From JAOPZW01 sp963707695 (GTDB lineage Bacteria; Actinomycetota; Thermoleophilia; Solirubrobacterales; Solirubrobacteraceae), in assembly GCA_963707695.1 (NCBI GenBank), contig CAVPQY010000004.1, forward strand, positions 1,116,001-1,180,000: a DNA stretch of 64,000 nt. The letters run 5' to 3'. A program made the translations under genes and the position numbers. The notes below the pieces were generated by a model. It was not told where the DNA came from, searched no databases, and was given only the letters and a program-made list of their open reading frames with translations. The stretch's first letter is position 1; every line of letters starts with the position of its first letter. Shown in pieces: positions 25,164 through 33,708 of the stretch.

Positions 25164-25235
25164 CGGGCTCGCCCGCCTCAGCCGTCGGCCCTGGCGCGCC
25201 GGGCGCGCCGGGCTCGCCGGCCTCAGCCGTCGACC
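25164..25235. repeat. Imperfect 27-nt direct repeat spanning a gene end
   Basis: 25164-25190 and 25209-25235 agree at 25 of 27 positions, 45 bp apart. The second copy contains the stop codon and last codons of the 25223-25768 gene; the first is a non-coding copy in the short intergenic gap. Confidence 0.6.
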
Positions 25236-25768
25236 TTCAGGCGCTCCTGCTCGCGCGGCAGGGGCGACGGGGTCGTCGCGAGGGAGCCCTGCAGGCTGCC
25301 GAGCGCCTCGGCGATGGTCGCGAGCTGCGCCTCGATCGCCGTCAGGCGCCGGTCGGCCTGGGCGCCGCCGCGGGCGGCGGGCGCCGCCTTGGCCGGGCGC
25401 CCGAGCTTGCCCTCGATCGCCGCGAGGCGCTTCCCGACGGCGGCGAGCTCGTCCTGCAGCCCGGCCTGCCGCCCCAGCGTGGCGAGTCGGTCGTCGAGCC
25501 GGTCGACGCCGTCCTCGATGCCCTCCAGGCGCTGGGAGACCGACCGCAGCCGGCGGGTGAGGCGCTCGACGTCGGCGGCGGAGGGGAGGTTGAGGGCCCC
25601 CATGGCCAGCTCCTGCGCCTGGACCGCCTTCTCCCGCGCCTCGAAGGCCCGCGAGATCGCGCTGCTCACGAGCGGGTTCTCGAGCAGGTCCTGGGCGAGG
25701 CGCCCCAGGGCGTCCTCGCCGCTGCGGGCCAGGCGCTCGCGCAGCCCGTCGTTCGTCTCGTCGGTCAT
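25223..25768 (-). CDS. Coiled-coil protein (phasin-like), hypothetical
   Basis: 181 aa. An N-terminal helical stretch (GLRERLARSGEDALGRLAQDLLENPLVSSAIS) is followed by a long coiled coil with heptads (RLTRRLRSVSQRLEGIEDGV, RLDDRLATLGRQ, ELAAVGKRLAAIEGKLGRP), an Ala/Pro-rich linker and a final short coil (RLTAIEAQLATIAEALGSLQ). It resembles phasins and related coiled coils, and the smaller protein at 24064-24435. ATG 25768 lies 8 nt after TACCGT (25777-25782). Function unknown. Confidence 0.7.
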   Translation of the reverse strand: MTDETNDGLRERLARSGEDALGRLAQDLLENPLVSSAISRAFEAREKAVQAQELAMGALNLPSAADVERLTRRLRSVSQRLEGIEDGVDRLDDRLATLGRQAGLQDELAAVGKRLAAIEGKLGRPAKAAPAARGGAQADRRLTAIEAQLATIAEALGSLQGSLATTPSPLPREQERLKVDG

Positions 25769-26153
25769 GGGCGGGGACGGTACCGCCACGCCGGACGGCC
25801 GGGCGCGCCCGCGCCGCGGCCGATTCTGTGGCCACGACCGAGCCCGGGGTCGATGCGGCACGTATCTCACCTTCGACTTGAGGGTGAGACTCCGCCGAGG
25901 AGCCGCTCCGCGACCCTCCCACGCGCCGAGATCGGGGGTCCCGGTTCAAGCTCGGCCGCGCTCCCGCCGATCTTGGTCCGAAGGCCCACGTCGCCATGCC
26001 CGCCCGTCCCCAAGACACCGCCCTCCGTTGCACCGCGTCCCACGCGGGCAAAACCTCCTGCGCGCGACGCGGGGAGGCCGTGCTAGGTTCGTCCGCGCCG
26101 ACCGGGACAGCGTTCCCCTCCGGTCGCGCAGCAGGAGAGGACTGCACCCAAGC
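25769..26153. promoter_or_regulatory. 385-bp intergenic region: leader of the cell-wall hydrolase gene
   Basis: No gene seen. It holds the minus-strand -10 at 25777-25782, a 7-bp hairpin TCTCACC/GGTGAGA (25865-25889), and a plus-strand TAGGTT (26084-26089) that would start a ~57-nt leader. That leader folds into a hairpin (26100-26125), and its AGGAGAGG (26133-26140) sits in the loop of GCAG/CTGC. No c-di-AMP riboswitch consensus was recognised, although such switches often precede this kind of gene in actinobacteria. Confidence 0.4.
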
Positions 26154-28641
26154 ATGAAGAAGCGCAAGCTGCTCATCGGCCTGTCGTCGGCTGGCGTCCT
26201 CCTGGCCGGCTTCGGCGGCACCGTGCTGCCCGCATCGGCCGATCGGGTCTTCGACGTGCAGCTGCCCTCCGGCCAGGTCCTCCGCGTCACCGTCCCCGAC
26301 GGCAAGACGCTCGCCGAGGTCGTCCCCGGGGCGATCGTCAGCGCCACCGAGGTCGGGCCCGCCTCCGCGCCCGCGCAGACGCCCGCGCCGACGGCCACGC
26401 AGCCCTCCGCGACGACGCCGGCCCAGGCCCCCGCCGCCACCGCGCAGCCGGGCCAGGCCTCCACGCCGCAGGACGGGCAGGGCAACGCGGCCAAGCCCAC
26501 GGACGTGCCCCAGGGCGGCCAGGTCGAGCAGCAGGCGGCCAAGGCGGCCGACCGGGCCAAGGCCAAGGCGCGCGCCGCCGCGCGCCGCCGGGCGGCCGCC
26601 GAGGCGAAGGCCGAGGCCAAGAAGGCCAAGCGCGAGGCGCAGGCCCAGGCCGACGCCGCCGCCGGCGCGCCGACGGCCTCGGACCCCACCTTCTCGCTCG
26701 CGCTCCCCGGCGCCGCCGCGATCGGCGTCCCGAACTTCTTCATCGACAAGTTCCGGATCCCCCCCTTCCTCCTGCCGATCTACCAGGCCGCCGGCATCCA
26801 GTACGGCGTGCGCTGGGAGGTCCTGGCGGCCATCAACGAGATCGAGACCGACTACGGCCGGAACCTCAACGTCTCCACCGCCGGCGCCGTCGGCTGGATG
26901 CAGTTCCTCCCCTCGACCTGGGAGATGTACGGCGTCGACGCCAACGACGACGGCCGCAAGGACCCCTACAACCCGGTCGACGCGATCTTCGCCGCGGCGC
27001 GCTACCTCAAGGCCGCGGGCGCCGACCAGGACGTCCGTCGCGCGATCTTCGCCTACAACCACGCCGACTGGTACGTCGAGTCGGTCCTCCTGCGCGCGCG
27101 CCTCATCGGCGGCCTGCCGACCGACCTCGTCGGCTCGCTCACCGGGCTGACCCAGGGCCACTTCCCCGTCTACGCGAAGGCGCGCTACGCCGACGACCTC
27201 ACGAAGCAGGACGCCGAGCGCAAGGTGGCCGCCGGCCGCAACGCGGCGGTCCCGGTCGAGAGCACCTCCACGCGCCGCGGCATCCGCATCTACGCCAAGG
27301 CGGGCGCGCCCGGTCGTCGCCACCCAGGACGGCCGGATCGTCAGGGTCGGCACGAGCCGGCGGCTGGGCCGCTTCGTCCAGCTGCGCGACGTCTACGGCA
27401 ACACCTACACCTACGGGCAGCTCAAGTCGCTCGCCCGCGCCTACCCGGTGCCGCGCGAGCGCAAGGTCACCGAGACCGCCGTCCAGCGCGAGCTCAAGCT
27501 CCCGGCGGCGGACCCGACGCCCACCGCGCCCGCGTCGGCCGGCCGGCAGCGCGCCGCCCAGGCGACCCGGTCCTCCGCGACGACGGGCAAGTCCCGGCTC
27601 GCCGCCAACGGCACGGCGACGTCGGCGCCGGCGGCCAAGGAGCGCGTCTTCGCGAACCCGAGCCGTCCCGCCGCCTTCAAGGCCGGCGGCGAGGACCAGC
27701 TCATGCAGAGCGGCGCCGCGCTCGGCAGCAAGTCCTTCCGCAGCTACTTCACGCAGGTCTACGGGCTCAAGCGCTCCGAGGTCCGGCTCAAGCACCTCAA
27801 GGTCGGGTCGAGGGTGATCGCCGGGACGATCCTGGGCCACATCGGCCGCACGGCGCCGACGGTCGCCCCGAACGTCCTCTTCGAGGTCCGGCCCGCCGGC
27901 CGCGGCGCCCCGCGGATCGACCCCAAGCCGATCCTCGACGGCTGGAAGCTCCTCGAGTCGACCGCGATCTACCGCGCGGCCGGCAAGAACCCCTTCTTCG
28001 GTCCCGACGCGCGCAACCCGTCCATCGGGCAGGTCCTGATGATGAGCAAGGAGGCGCTGCAGCGCACCGTGCTCCAGGACCCGCGCATCGACCTCTACAG
28101 CTGCGGGCGCCGTGACATCCGCGCCGGCGTGGTGGACCGCCGGGTGCTGGCCACGCTGGAGTTCCTGGCCTCGAGCGGCCTGAAGCCGACCGTCAGCTCC
28201 CTGCGCTGCGGTCACGGGTACCTGACGGCCTCGGGCAACGTCTCCGAGCACTCGTCGGGCAGCGCCGTCGACGTCGCCGCGATCAACGGCATCCCGATCC
28301 TCGGCCACCAGGGCGAGGGCTCGATCACGGACATCGCGATCCGCCGGCTGCTCACCCTCCAGGGCACGATGAAGCCCCACCAGATCATCAGCCTCATGAC
28401 CTTCGACGGCGCCGACAACACCATGGCGCTGCCCGACCACGCCGACCACATCCACGTCGGCTTCCACCCGCTCTTCGGGGACAACACGAAGCTCGGACAG
28501 CAGCTCGGCTCGGTCCTCAAGCCCGGGCAGTGGACGAAGCTCATCTCCCGCCTCGGGCAGATCGACAACCCGACCGTCCGCGTGGCGCCGTCGAAGTACG
28601 CGATCAAGGTCAAGCGGCCGCAGGGCCGCCAGGGCGACTGA
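26154..28641 (+). CDS. Secreted multidomain peptidoglycan hydrolase: lytic transglycosylase + degenerate M23 + M15-like domain (apparent frameshift)
   Basis: About 828 aa once an apparent extra base near 27311 is skipped; without it the frame is lost at residue ~386. A signal peptide (1-31) is followed by a Pro/Ala and Lys/Ala-rich linker. A lytic transglycosylase domain (~195-330) has catalytic Glu231 in NEIETDYGRN and GAVGWMQFLPSTW. Then comes an M23 (LytM) fold split by a ~110-residue low-complexity insert (VVATQDGRIVRVG ... GTILGHIGRTA ... NVLFEVRPAG). Its catalytic HxH is NVL, so it is probably inactive. The C-terminal domain has SEHSSGSAVDVAAI and DHADHIHVGF, the Zn-ligand pattern of M15-type peptidases. 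Likely a cell-wall remodelling enzyme. Confidence 0.8.
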
Positions 28642-29501
28642 CGCCGCTCTTCCGCTTCGCCCAGGTCGAGCTGCCCTGGGCCCTCGGCCCGGCCGACGGA
28701 CGCTACGTCGTGCGGGGCCACGCGGCCGAGCCGGAGCACGTCGTCGTGCTCCGCACGCTCGGCGCGCCGCAGCGCCACCGCCTGCGCGGGCGCCGCGCCC
28801 GCGCGGCGGAGACCGAGCCCGCCCCGGCGCCCGTGACGACGTCCCGGGCGACGGTCATCGGGGCCGAGCCCTTCCGCGACGACGCCGCCGCCGAGCGCTG
28901 GCTCCAGGCCGCCGACGTCCCCGCCGAGGCCGCCGCGGCGGTCGTCGTGCTCGAGCGCGTGGCGGCCTGGCAGCGCCTGGCCACCGCCGACCCGCGCCTG
29001 CCCGCGCCGGCCCTCGGCCTGGCCCTGGCCGCCCGGGTCGGGATCGGCGCGGGCGAGGACGTCGCCGAGGGGCGCTGGCGCCGCGCGGTCGAGCTGCCGG
29101 CCGCCGAGCTCGGGACGACGGGGCGCCCGCGCCGGCGTGACGCCGCCCTGCGCCCCCAGGAGCGCCTGGCCGCCCTGCTGGGCGCGCGCGACGCCGCGCT
29201 GGCCTGCGAGCTCCTGACGCTGCGCGCGCGCGACGACGTCGACGCCGGGCGGCTGCGCGAGGCCGCCTTCCAGCTCGGCGCCGCCCTGGACGCCGCGACG
29301 GCGGAGCTCGAGCCGTGGCGCGACCGCGGCGACCTCGCGCCACGCCTCGACGAGCTCGCCGCGCTGCGCGAGGAGGCCGCGGCGGTGGCCGTCACCGCGC
29401 GGTCGGGGGGCCTCGGCGACCACGAGGCCGCGTTCGTGGCCCGCGCCCTCGGCCGCCTGGAGGCGGCGCTGCGGGCGCGCACCGCGCTGGGCTTCGAGTG
29501 A
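28638..29501 (+). CDS. Hypothetical protein, Ala/Arg-rich helical
   Basis: About 287 aa. Not recognised. It begins TPLFRFAQVELPWALGPADG and YVVRGHAAEPEHVVVLRT (a short beta-rich N-terminus). After a basic linker comes a long helical Ala/Leu/Arg/Glu region (AAVVVLERVAAWQRLATAD, AACELLTLRARDDVDAGRLREAA, LEPWRDRGDLAPRLDELAALRE). The start is uncertain: CTG 28638 would overlap the upstream stop, an internal GTG near 28708 is possible, and an ATG at 28530 would overlap by 112 nt. It directly follows the peptidoglycan hydrolase and may be co-transcribed. Confidence 0.55.
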   Translation: MTPLFRFAQVELPWALGPADGRYVVRGHAAEPEHVVVLRTLGAPQRHRLRGRRARAAETEPAPAPVTTSRATVIGAEPFRDDAAAERWLQAADVPAEAAAAVVVLERVAAWQRLATADPRLPAPALGLALAARVGIGAGEDVAEGRWRRAVELPAAELGTTGRPRRRDAALRPQERLAALLGARDAALACELLTLRARDDVDAGRLREAAFQLGAALDAATAELEPWRDRGDLAPRLDELAALREEAAAVAVTARSGGLGDHEAAFVARALGRLEAALRARTALGFE

Positions 29502-29523
29502 TCCCGGCGCGTCCCGCGGCCGG

Positions 29524-29529
29524 TAGGAT
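29524..29529 (+). promoter_or_regulatory. -10 upstream of the aminotransferase region
   Basis: TAGGAT, 7 nt before an ATG that opens an 11-codon frame (29537-29572). It has the same geometry as the leaderless promoters elsewhere in the window. Confidence 0.45.
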
Positions 29530-29536
29530 CGCGGCG

Positions 29537-29572
29537 ATGGCCGGCGACCGAGTACCGAGCACCACCGCCTGA
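29537..29572 (+). CDS. Possible leaderless leader peptide (11 aa) before the aminotransferase
   Basis: ATG 29537 is exactly 7 nt after TAGGAT, and the frame MAGDRVPSTTA ends in TGA. A GC-rich inverted-repeat stretch follows (about 29574-29596) before the aminotransferase start. It could be a leader peptide or simply the fortuitous first AUG of the message. Confidence 0.25.
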   Translation: MAGDRVPSTTA

Positions 29573-29638
29573 ACGCCGCCGCGGGCCGCCGCGGCGCGGG
29601 CGGTGGCCACCCTGCTCGCCGCGACCTCCGAGGTGCCC

Positions 29639-30859
29639 GTGTCCATCCCCTCCCCCGCCGTCCCCAGCGCCCCGCCCCCGCCCCTGGCCTCCCGCCTGCG
29701 CGGCGTCGCGGGCTCGCCGGTGCGCGAGATCCTCGCGCTCACCGCGCGTCCGGGCGTCATCTCGCTCGCGGGCGGCCTGCCCGCGCCCGAGCTCTTCGAC
29801 GCCGCGGGCCTGCGCAGCGCCTTCGCCGCCGTGCTCGCCGACGAGCGGGCCGGAGCGAGCCTGCAGTACTCCACCACCGAGGGCGACCCCGCCCTGCGGA
29901 CGGCCGTGGCCGAGCGGCTGACGGCCCGCGGGCTGCCCACGGGCCCCGACGACCTGCTCGTCACGAGCGGCTCGCAGCAGGCCCTCACGCTCGTCGCGGC
30001 CGCCCTGCTGGAGCCCGGCGACCCCGTCCTCGTCGAGGAACCGACGTACCTGGCGGCCCTGCAGGCCTTCGCGCTCGCCGGGGCGCGGCCCGTGCCCGTC
30101 GCCTGCGACGACGAGGGCCTGGACCCCGACGCGCTCGTGACCGCCGCTCGCGCGAGCGGCGCCCGGCTCCTCTACACCGTGCCCACGTTCCACAACCCGA
30201 CCGGCCGCACGCTCCCGGCCGAGCGCCGCCGCGCGGTCGCCGAGGCCGCCGGCCGCCTCGGCCTCTGGCTCGTCGAGGACGACCCCTACGGCGAGCTGCG
30301 CTACCGGGGGACGCCGCTGCCGGCGCTGGCCTCCCTCCCGGGGGCCGAGGACCGCACGCTGGCGCTCTCGACGCTCTCGAAGGTCGCCGCGCCCGGCCTG
30401 CGCCTGGGCTGGGTCCGGGCCCCAGCGGCCCTGCGCCGGCCGCTCGTCGTGGCCAAACAGGCGGCCGACCTGCACAGCTCCACCGTCGACCAGGCCGCCG
30501 CGGCGCACTGGCTCGGGGCCGTCGACCTCGACGCGCACCTCGCGCGCCTGCGCGCGGCCTACGGCGCCCGCCGCGACGCGCTCGTCGCCGGGCTGGCGGC
30601 CGCCCTCCCGCCCGGCTCGGCCCACAACGACCCCGACGGCGGCATGTTCGTCTGGGCCCGCCTCCCCGACGGCTGGGACGCGGCCGCGCTGCTGCCGCGG
30701 GCGCTCGCCCACGACGTCGCCTACGTCCCCGGCGCGCCGTTCTTCGCCGGGGCGCCGGACCCCGCGACCCTGCGGCTCTCCTTCACGACGCACGCGCCGG
30801 ACGTCCTGCGCGAGGGCCTGGACCGCCTGGGACGGGCGCTCGCCGCGGGGCCCGGCTAG
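29639..30859 (+). CDS. PLP-dependent aminotransferase, class I/II
   Basis: 406 aa from GTG 29639 (GTG 29603 would add 12 residues). GVISLAGGLPAPELF, LQYSTTEGDPALR, VTSGSQQALTLVA, VEEPTYLAAL, TVPTFHNPTGRTL with the carboxylate/PLP Asn, VEDDPYGELRY, and the PLP Lys in STLSKVAAPGLRLGWVRAP. The pattern matches the kynurenine/2-aminoadipate aminotransferase (LysN-like) group, which acts on aromatic, branched or aminoadipate substrates. No MocR-type HTH is attached. It converges with the sirtuin gene, with 37 bp between stops. Confidence 0.88.
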   Translation: MSIPSPAVPSAPPPPLASRLRGVAGSPVREILALTARPGVISLAGGLPAPELFDAAGLRSAFAAVLADERAGASLQYSTTEGDPALRTAVAERLTARGLPTGPDDLLVTSGSQQALTLVAAALLEPGDPVLVEEPTYLAALQAFALAGARPVPVACDDEGLDPDALVTAARASGARLLYTVPTFHNPTGRTLPAERRRAVAEAAGRLGLWLVEDDPYGELRYRGTPLPALASLPGAEDRTLALSTLSKVAAPGLRLGWVRAPAALRRPLVVAKQAADLHSSTVDQAAAAHWLGAVDLDAHLARLRAAYGARRDALVAGLAAALPPGSAHNDPDGGMFVWARLPDGWDAAALLPRALAHDVAYVPGAPFFAGAPDPATLRLSFTTHAPDVLREGLDRLGRALAAGPG

Positions 30860-30896
30860 CCGACCCCCCGGGGACGTCGTCCAGCCCTCGCCGACG

Positions 30897-31664
30897 CTAC
30901 GCCGCTCGGGCCAGGGCGTCGAGCAGGCCGCGCAGCTCGGCGACGACGTCGCCGTCGAGGCGCACGGCGGCCCGGCCGTCCCAGGGCGTCGGGCCCTGGG
31001 TCACGACGGCGACCGCGCCGCCGTTGGCCCGCGTGACGCCCGGGAGCTGCGCGATCGGGTGGACCTCGAGCGACGATCCCACGCAGAGCAGGACGTCGGC
31101 GGCGGCAGCCAGCGCGTAGGCCTCCTGGAGCGCCCCCTCGGGCAGGAACTCGCCGAACAGCACGACGTCGGGCTTCAGCGGCGCGCCGCACTCGCAGCGC
31201 GGGACGCCGTCGCGCGCCGCGGCCAGCCGCGCGCGCACGGCGTCGAGCGGCACGCCGGCCCCGCACGACAGGCACGAGCTGTGGTCGATCGTGCCGTGGA
31301 CCTCGACGAGCCGCGTCGTCCCCGCCCGCCGGTGCAGGCGGTCGATGTTCTGGGTCACGACGGCGTCGAGGTGCCCGCGGCGCTCGAGCTCGACCAGCGC
31401 CGCGTGCGCGCCGTTGGGGCGCTTGTCCTGCAGCGCGGCGAAGCGGTCGCCGTAGAAGCGCCAGAACCGCTCCGGGTTGGCGCGCCAGGCGTCGATGTGG
31501 GCGACCTCCATCGGGTCGACGTCCTCCCACAGGCCCGTCCCGGGCGACCGGAAGTCCGGGATGCCCGACGGGACCGAGATCCCCGCGCCCGTCAGGGCGA
31601 CGACCGAGCCCGCCTCGCGGACGAGGTCCGCCAGGCGCTCGACGGCCGTCAGCGTCCGCGCCAT
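30897..31664 (-). CDS. NAD-dependent protein deacylase, sirtuin family
   Basis: 255 aa. NAD-binding GAGISVPSGIPDFRSP near the N-terminus, TQNIDRLHRRAG, catalytic His in VEVHGTIDHSS, and a structural zinc site with CLSC and CEC (CxxC ... CxC spacing). GSSLEVHPIAQLP closes the Rossmann fold. It removes acyl groups from lysines using NAD. ATG 31664 lies 16 nt inside the end of the upstream fatty-acid oxidation gene, so the two are translationally coupled. That context suggests control of acyl-CoA metabolism, as is known for CobB-like enzymes. Confidence 0.92.
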   Translation of the reverse strand: MARTLTAVERLADLVREAGSVVALTGAGISVPSGIPDFRSPGTGLWEDVDPMEVAHIDAWRANPERFWRFYGDRFAALQDKRPNGAHAALVELERRGHLDAVVTQNIDRLHRRAGTTRLVEVHGTIDHSSCLSCGAGVPLDAVRARLAAARDGVPRCECGAPLKPDVVLFGEFLPEGALQEAYALAAAADVLLCVGSSLEVHPIAQLPGVTRANGGAVAVVTQGPTPWDGRAAVRLDGDVVAELRGLLDALARAA

Positions 31665-33658
31665 TGCGGCGTCCGCTTCCCGAGGAAGGCGGCGATGCCC
31701 TCCTTCGCGTCCTCGGAGGAGAAGGCCCGGGCGAAGGCGGCCTGCTCGGCCATGAGCCCCTCGTCGAGCTCGCCGGCGGCGGAGACCTCCTTGATCGCCG
31801 CGACCGCCAGCGGCGCCTGCTGGGCCAGGCCCCGCGCCCACGCCAGGGCCGTGTCGAAGAGCTCGTGGTCGTCGGCGATCCGGTTCGCGAGGCCGAACTC
31901 GAACGCCTCGTCGGCCAGGATCGCCTCGCCCGTCAGGTTCATCTCGAGCGCCTTGTTCTCGCCCACGAGGCGGGGCAGGCGCTGGGTGCCGCCGAAGCCG
32001 GGGATGATCCCGAGCTTGACCTCGGGCTGGCCGAAGAGCGCGGAGCGGGCCACGAGGCGCACGTCGCAGGCCATGGCCAGCTCGCAGCCGCCGCCGTAGG
32101 CGAGGCCGTTGACGGCCGCGATGGTGGGGATGGGACCCTGACCCAGCTCGCGCAGCAGCGCGTGCGCGTCGGTGACGAGCTTGCGGCCCGTGACCTCGTC
32201 CATCTGCGTGAAGGCCTTGATGTCCGCGCCCGCGGAGAAGAGCAGCGGGTTGGCCGAGGCCACCACGAGCGCGCGCACGCCGGCGCCCTTGACGTGCGCC
32301 CACACCTTCCCGAGGTCCTCGATGACCTGGGGGGCGATCGCGTTCATCTGGCCGTTGGCCAGCCAGGCGATCGCCACGTCGCCGCGGGTCTCGAGCTTGA
32401 CGACCTCGGTGGCGGGGGCCGAGTCATCGGCGTCCGGCTGCGGGTAGGCGTAGTACCCCTGCCCGCTCTTCGTCCCCAGCCGGCCCTGGGCCACGAGCCG
32501 GCGCAGGGTCGTGGGCGGCGCGAAGCGCTCGCCGTGGCGCTCCGTGGCCGCCTCGAGCTTCTCGAGCACGACGTCGAGGCCGAGGACGTCGGCGCGCATG
32601 AACGGCGGCAGGAGCCCGCGTCGCGGGTCCAGGCCGGCGCCGGCCATCATCCCCACGTCGATGTCGCGGACCTGCGCGACGCCCTCCTCGAGCAGGAGCG
32701 AGGCCTCGACGAAGGACTTCAGGGCCAGGAGCTCGGCGAGCTCCTCGCCGTCGGCCTCGCCGTCGCCGGGGAGGTTCGGCTCGCCGTTGGCGTAGGCGCC
32801 CACCCCGCCGGTCTTCGCGCCGAGCTTGCCGTCCGCGACGAGCCCCTTGATGCCCTGGTGGACGTAGAAGCGCTCGGGGCCGTAGGACTCCTCGAGGTGC
32901 TCCGCGACGTGCAGGACGGTGTCGAGCCCGAGCAGGTCGGTCAGCAGGAAGGGGCCGGCCGGGGTCACGTTCTGGGCGGTGACCGCCTCGTCGATCGAGC
33001 GGATCGACAGGCCGCGCTCCTCCTGCGCGCGCCAGACCTCGGCCATCCCGGACATGAGGATCCGGTTGACGACGAAGCCCGGGACCTCGCTGCACGTGAT
33101 GGGCTGCTTCTTGATCGCCTGGGCGACGTTCACCGCCGTGGTCAGGGTCTCCGTGGAGGTGTCGTCGCCCTGGACGACCTCGACGAGCGGCATGAGCGAC
33201 GCCGGGTAGAAGTAGTGGAAGCCGACGACCTGGTCGGGGCGCAGCGTGGCCTCGCCGATCTCGGTGATCGACAGCGACGACGTGTTCGAGGCCAGGATCG
33301 CGTGGCCGGGCGTGACCGCGTCGAGCTCGGCGAACACGGCCTGCTTGACCGCCATGCGCTCGGGCACGGCCTCGATGACGAAGTCGACGTCGCCGAAGCC
33401 GTCGTAGGTCGTGGTGCCGTGGATGCGTCCGAGGACCTCCTCGGCCTGCGCGGCGGCCTGCTCCTCCGTCAGCCGGCCCTTCTTGACCAGGCGGGCGACC
33501 TGGCCCTCGGTGACCGTGCGGGCCTCGGCCAGCCCGGCGTCCACGAGGTCCTGGCGGATGTCCTTCAGCTCGACCGGGATCCCGGCGGCGGCGATGGTCT
33601 GGGCGATCTGGCCGCCCATGGTCCCGGCGCCGACGACGGCGGCCTTGAAGACGAACAT
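31649..33658 (-). CDS. Fatty-acid oxidation fusion: 3-hydroxyacyl-CoA dehydrogenase + enoyl-CoA hydratase
   Basis: 669 aa. The N-terminal NAD-binding domain (AAVVGAGTMGGQIAQTIAAAG, residues ~5-190) is followed by 3HCDH C-terminal domains with SEVPGFVVNRIL and a second partial repeat (~300-385). The crotonase domain runs from ~410 to the end, with the oxyanion region SAGADIKAF and both catalytic Glu residues in YGGGCELAMACD and GQPEVKLGIIPGFGG. This order is the reverse of E. coli FadB. ATG 33658 is preferred over ATG 33676 because TAACGT (33666-33671) lies 7 nt before it. It probably carries out two successive beta-oxidation steps. The sirtuin gene overlaps its end. Confidence 0.93.
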   Translation of the reverse strand: MFVFKAAVVGAGTMGGQIAQTIAAAGIPVELKDIRQDLVDAGLAEARTVTEGQVARLVKKGRLTEEQAAAQAEEVLGRIHGTTTYDGFGDVDFVIEAVPERMAVKQAVFAELDAVTPGHAILASNTSSLSITEIGEATLRPDQVVGFHYFYPASLMPLVEVVQGDDTSTETLTTAVNVAQAIKKQPITCSEVPGFVVNRILMSGMAEVWRAQEERGLSIRSIDEAVTAQNVTPAGPFLLTDLLGLDTVLHVAEHLEESYGPERFYVHQGIKGLVADGKLGAKTGGVGAYANGEPNLPGDGEADGEELAELLALKSFVEASLLLEEGVAQVRDIDVGMMAGAGLDPRRGLLPPFMRADVLGLDVVLEKLEAATERHGERFAPPTTLRRLVAQGRLGTKSGQGYYAYPQPDADDSAPATEVVKLETRGDVAIAWLANGQMNAIAPQVIEDLGKVWAHVKGAGVRALVVASANPLLFSAGADIKAFTQMDEVTGRKLVTDAHALLRELGQGPIPTIAAVNGLAYGGGCELAMACDVRLVARSALFGQPEVKLGIIPGFGGTQRLPRLVGENKALEMNLTGEAILADEAFEFGLANRIADDHELFDTALAWARGLAQQAPLAVAAIKEVSAAGELDEGLMAEQAAFARAFSSEDAKEGIAAFLGKRTPQWRGR

Positions 33659-33665
33659 GGCCCGG

Positions 33666-33671
33666 ACGTTA
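33666..33671 (-). promoter_or_regulatory. -10 of the fatty-acid oxidation/sirtuin unit
   Basis: TAACGT on the minus strand, 7 nt before ATG 33658. The upstream in-frame ATG 33676 lies before it and so would not be in the transcript. Confidence 0.5.
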
Positions 33672-33695
33672 TCCATCCCCGCCTCGCGGCGGCCC

Positions 33696-33701
33696 TAGGC
33701 T
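33696..33701 (+). promoter_or_regulatory. -10 of the GNAT gene
   Basis: TAGGCT, 7 nt before GTG 33709; no ribosome-binding site lies between. Confidence 0.5.
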
Positions 33702-33708
33702 GGGCCCC

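Noticed and set aside
25943..25950. GGTTCAAG resembling a tRNA T-loop
   Set aside because: No matching T-stem, anticodon arm or acceptor stem could be formed around it.
25769..26153. c-di-AMP (ydaO) riboswitch before the cell-wall hydrolase
   Set aside because: Such switches often precede this kind of gene in actinobacteria, but none of the conserved blocks I know could be found in the region.
27300..27320. Programmed ribosomal frameshift in the cell-wall hydrolase
   Set aside because: No slippery heptamer or downstream structure is evident, and similar single-base shifts occur in unrelated genes, which points to sequence error or mutation.
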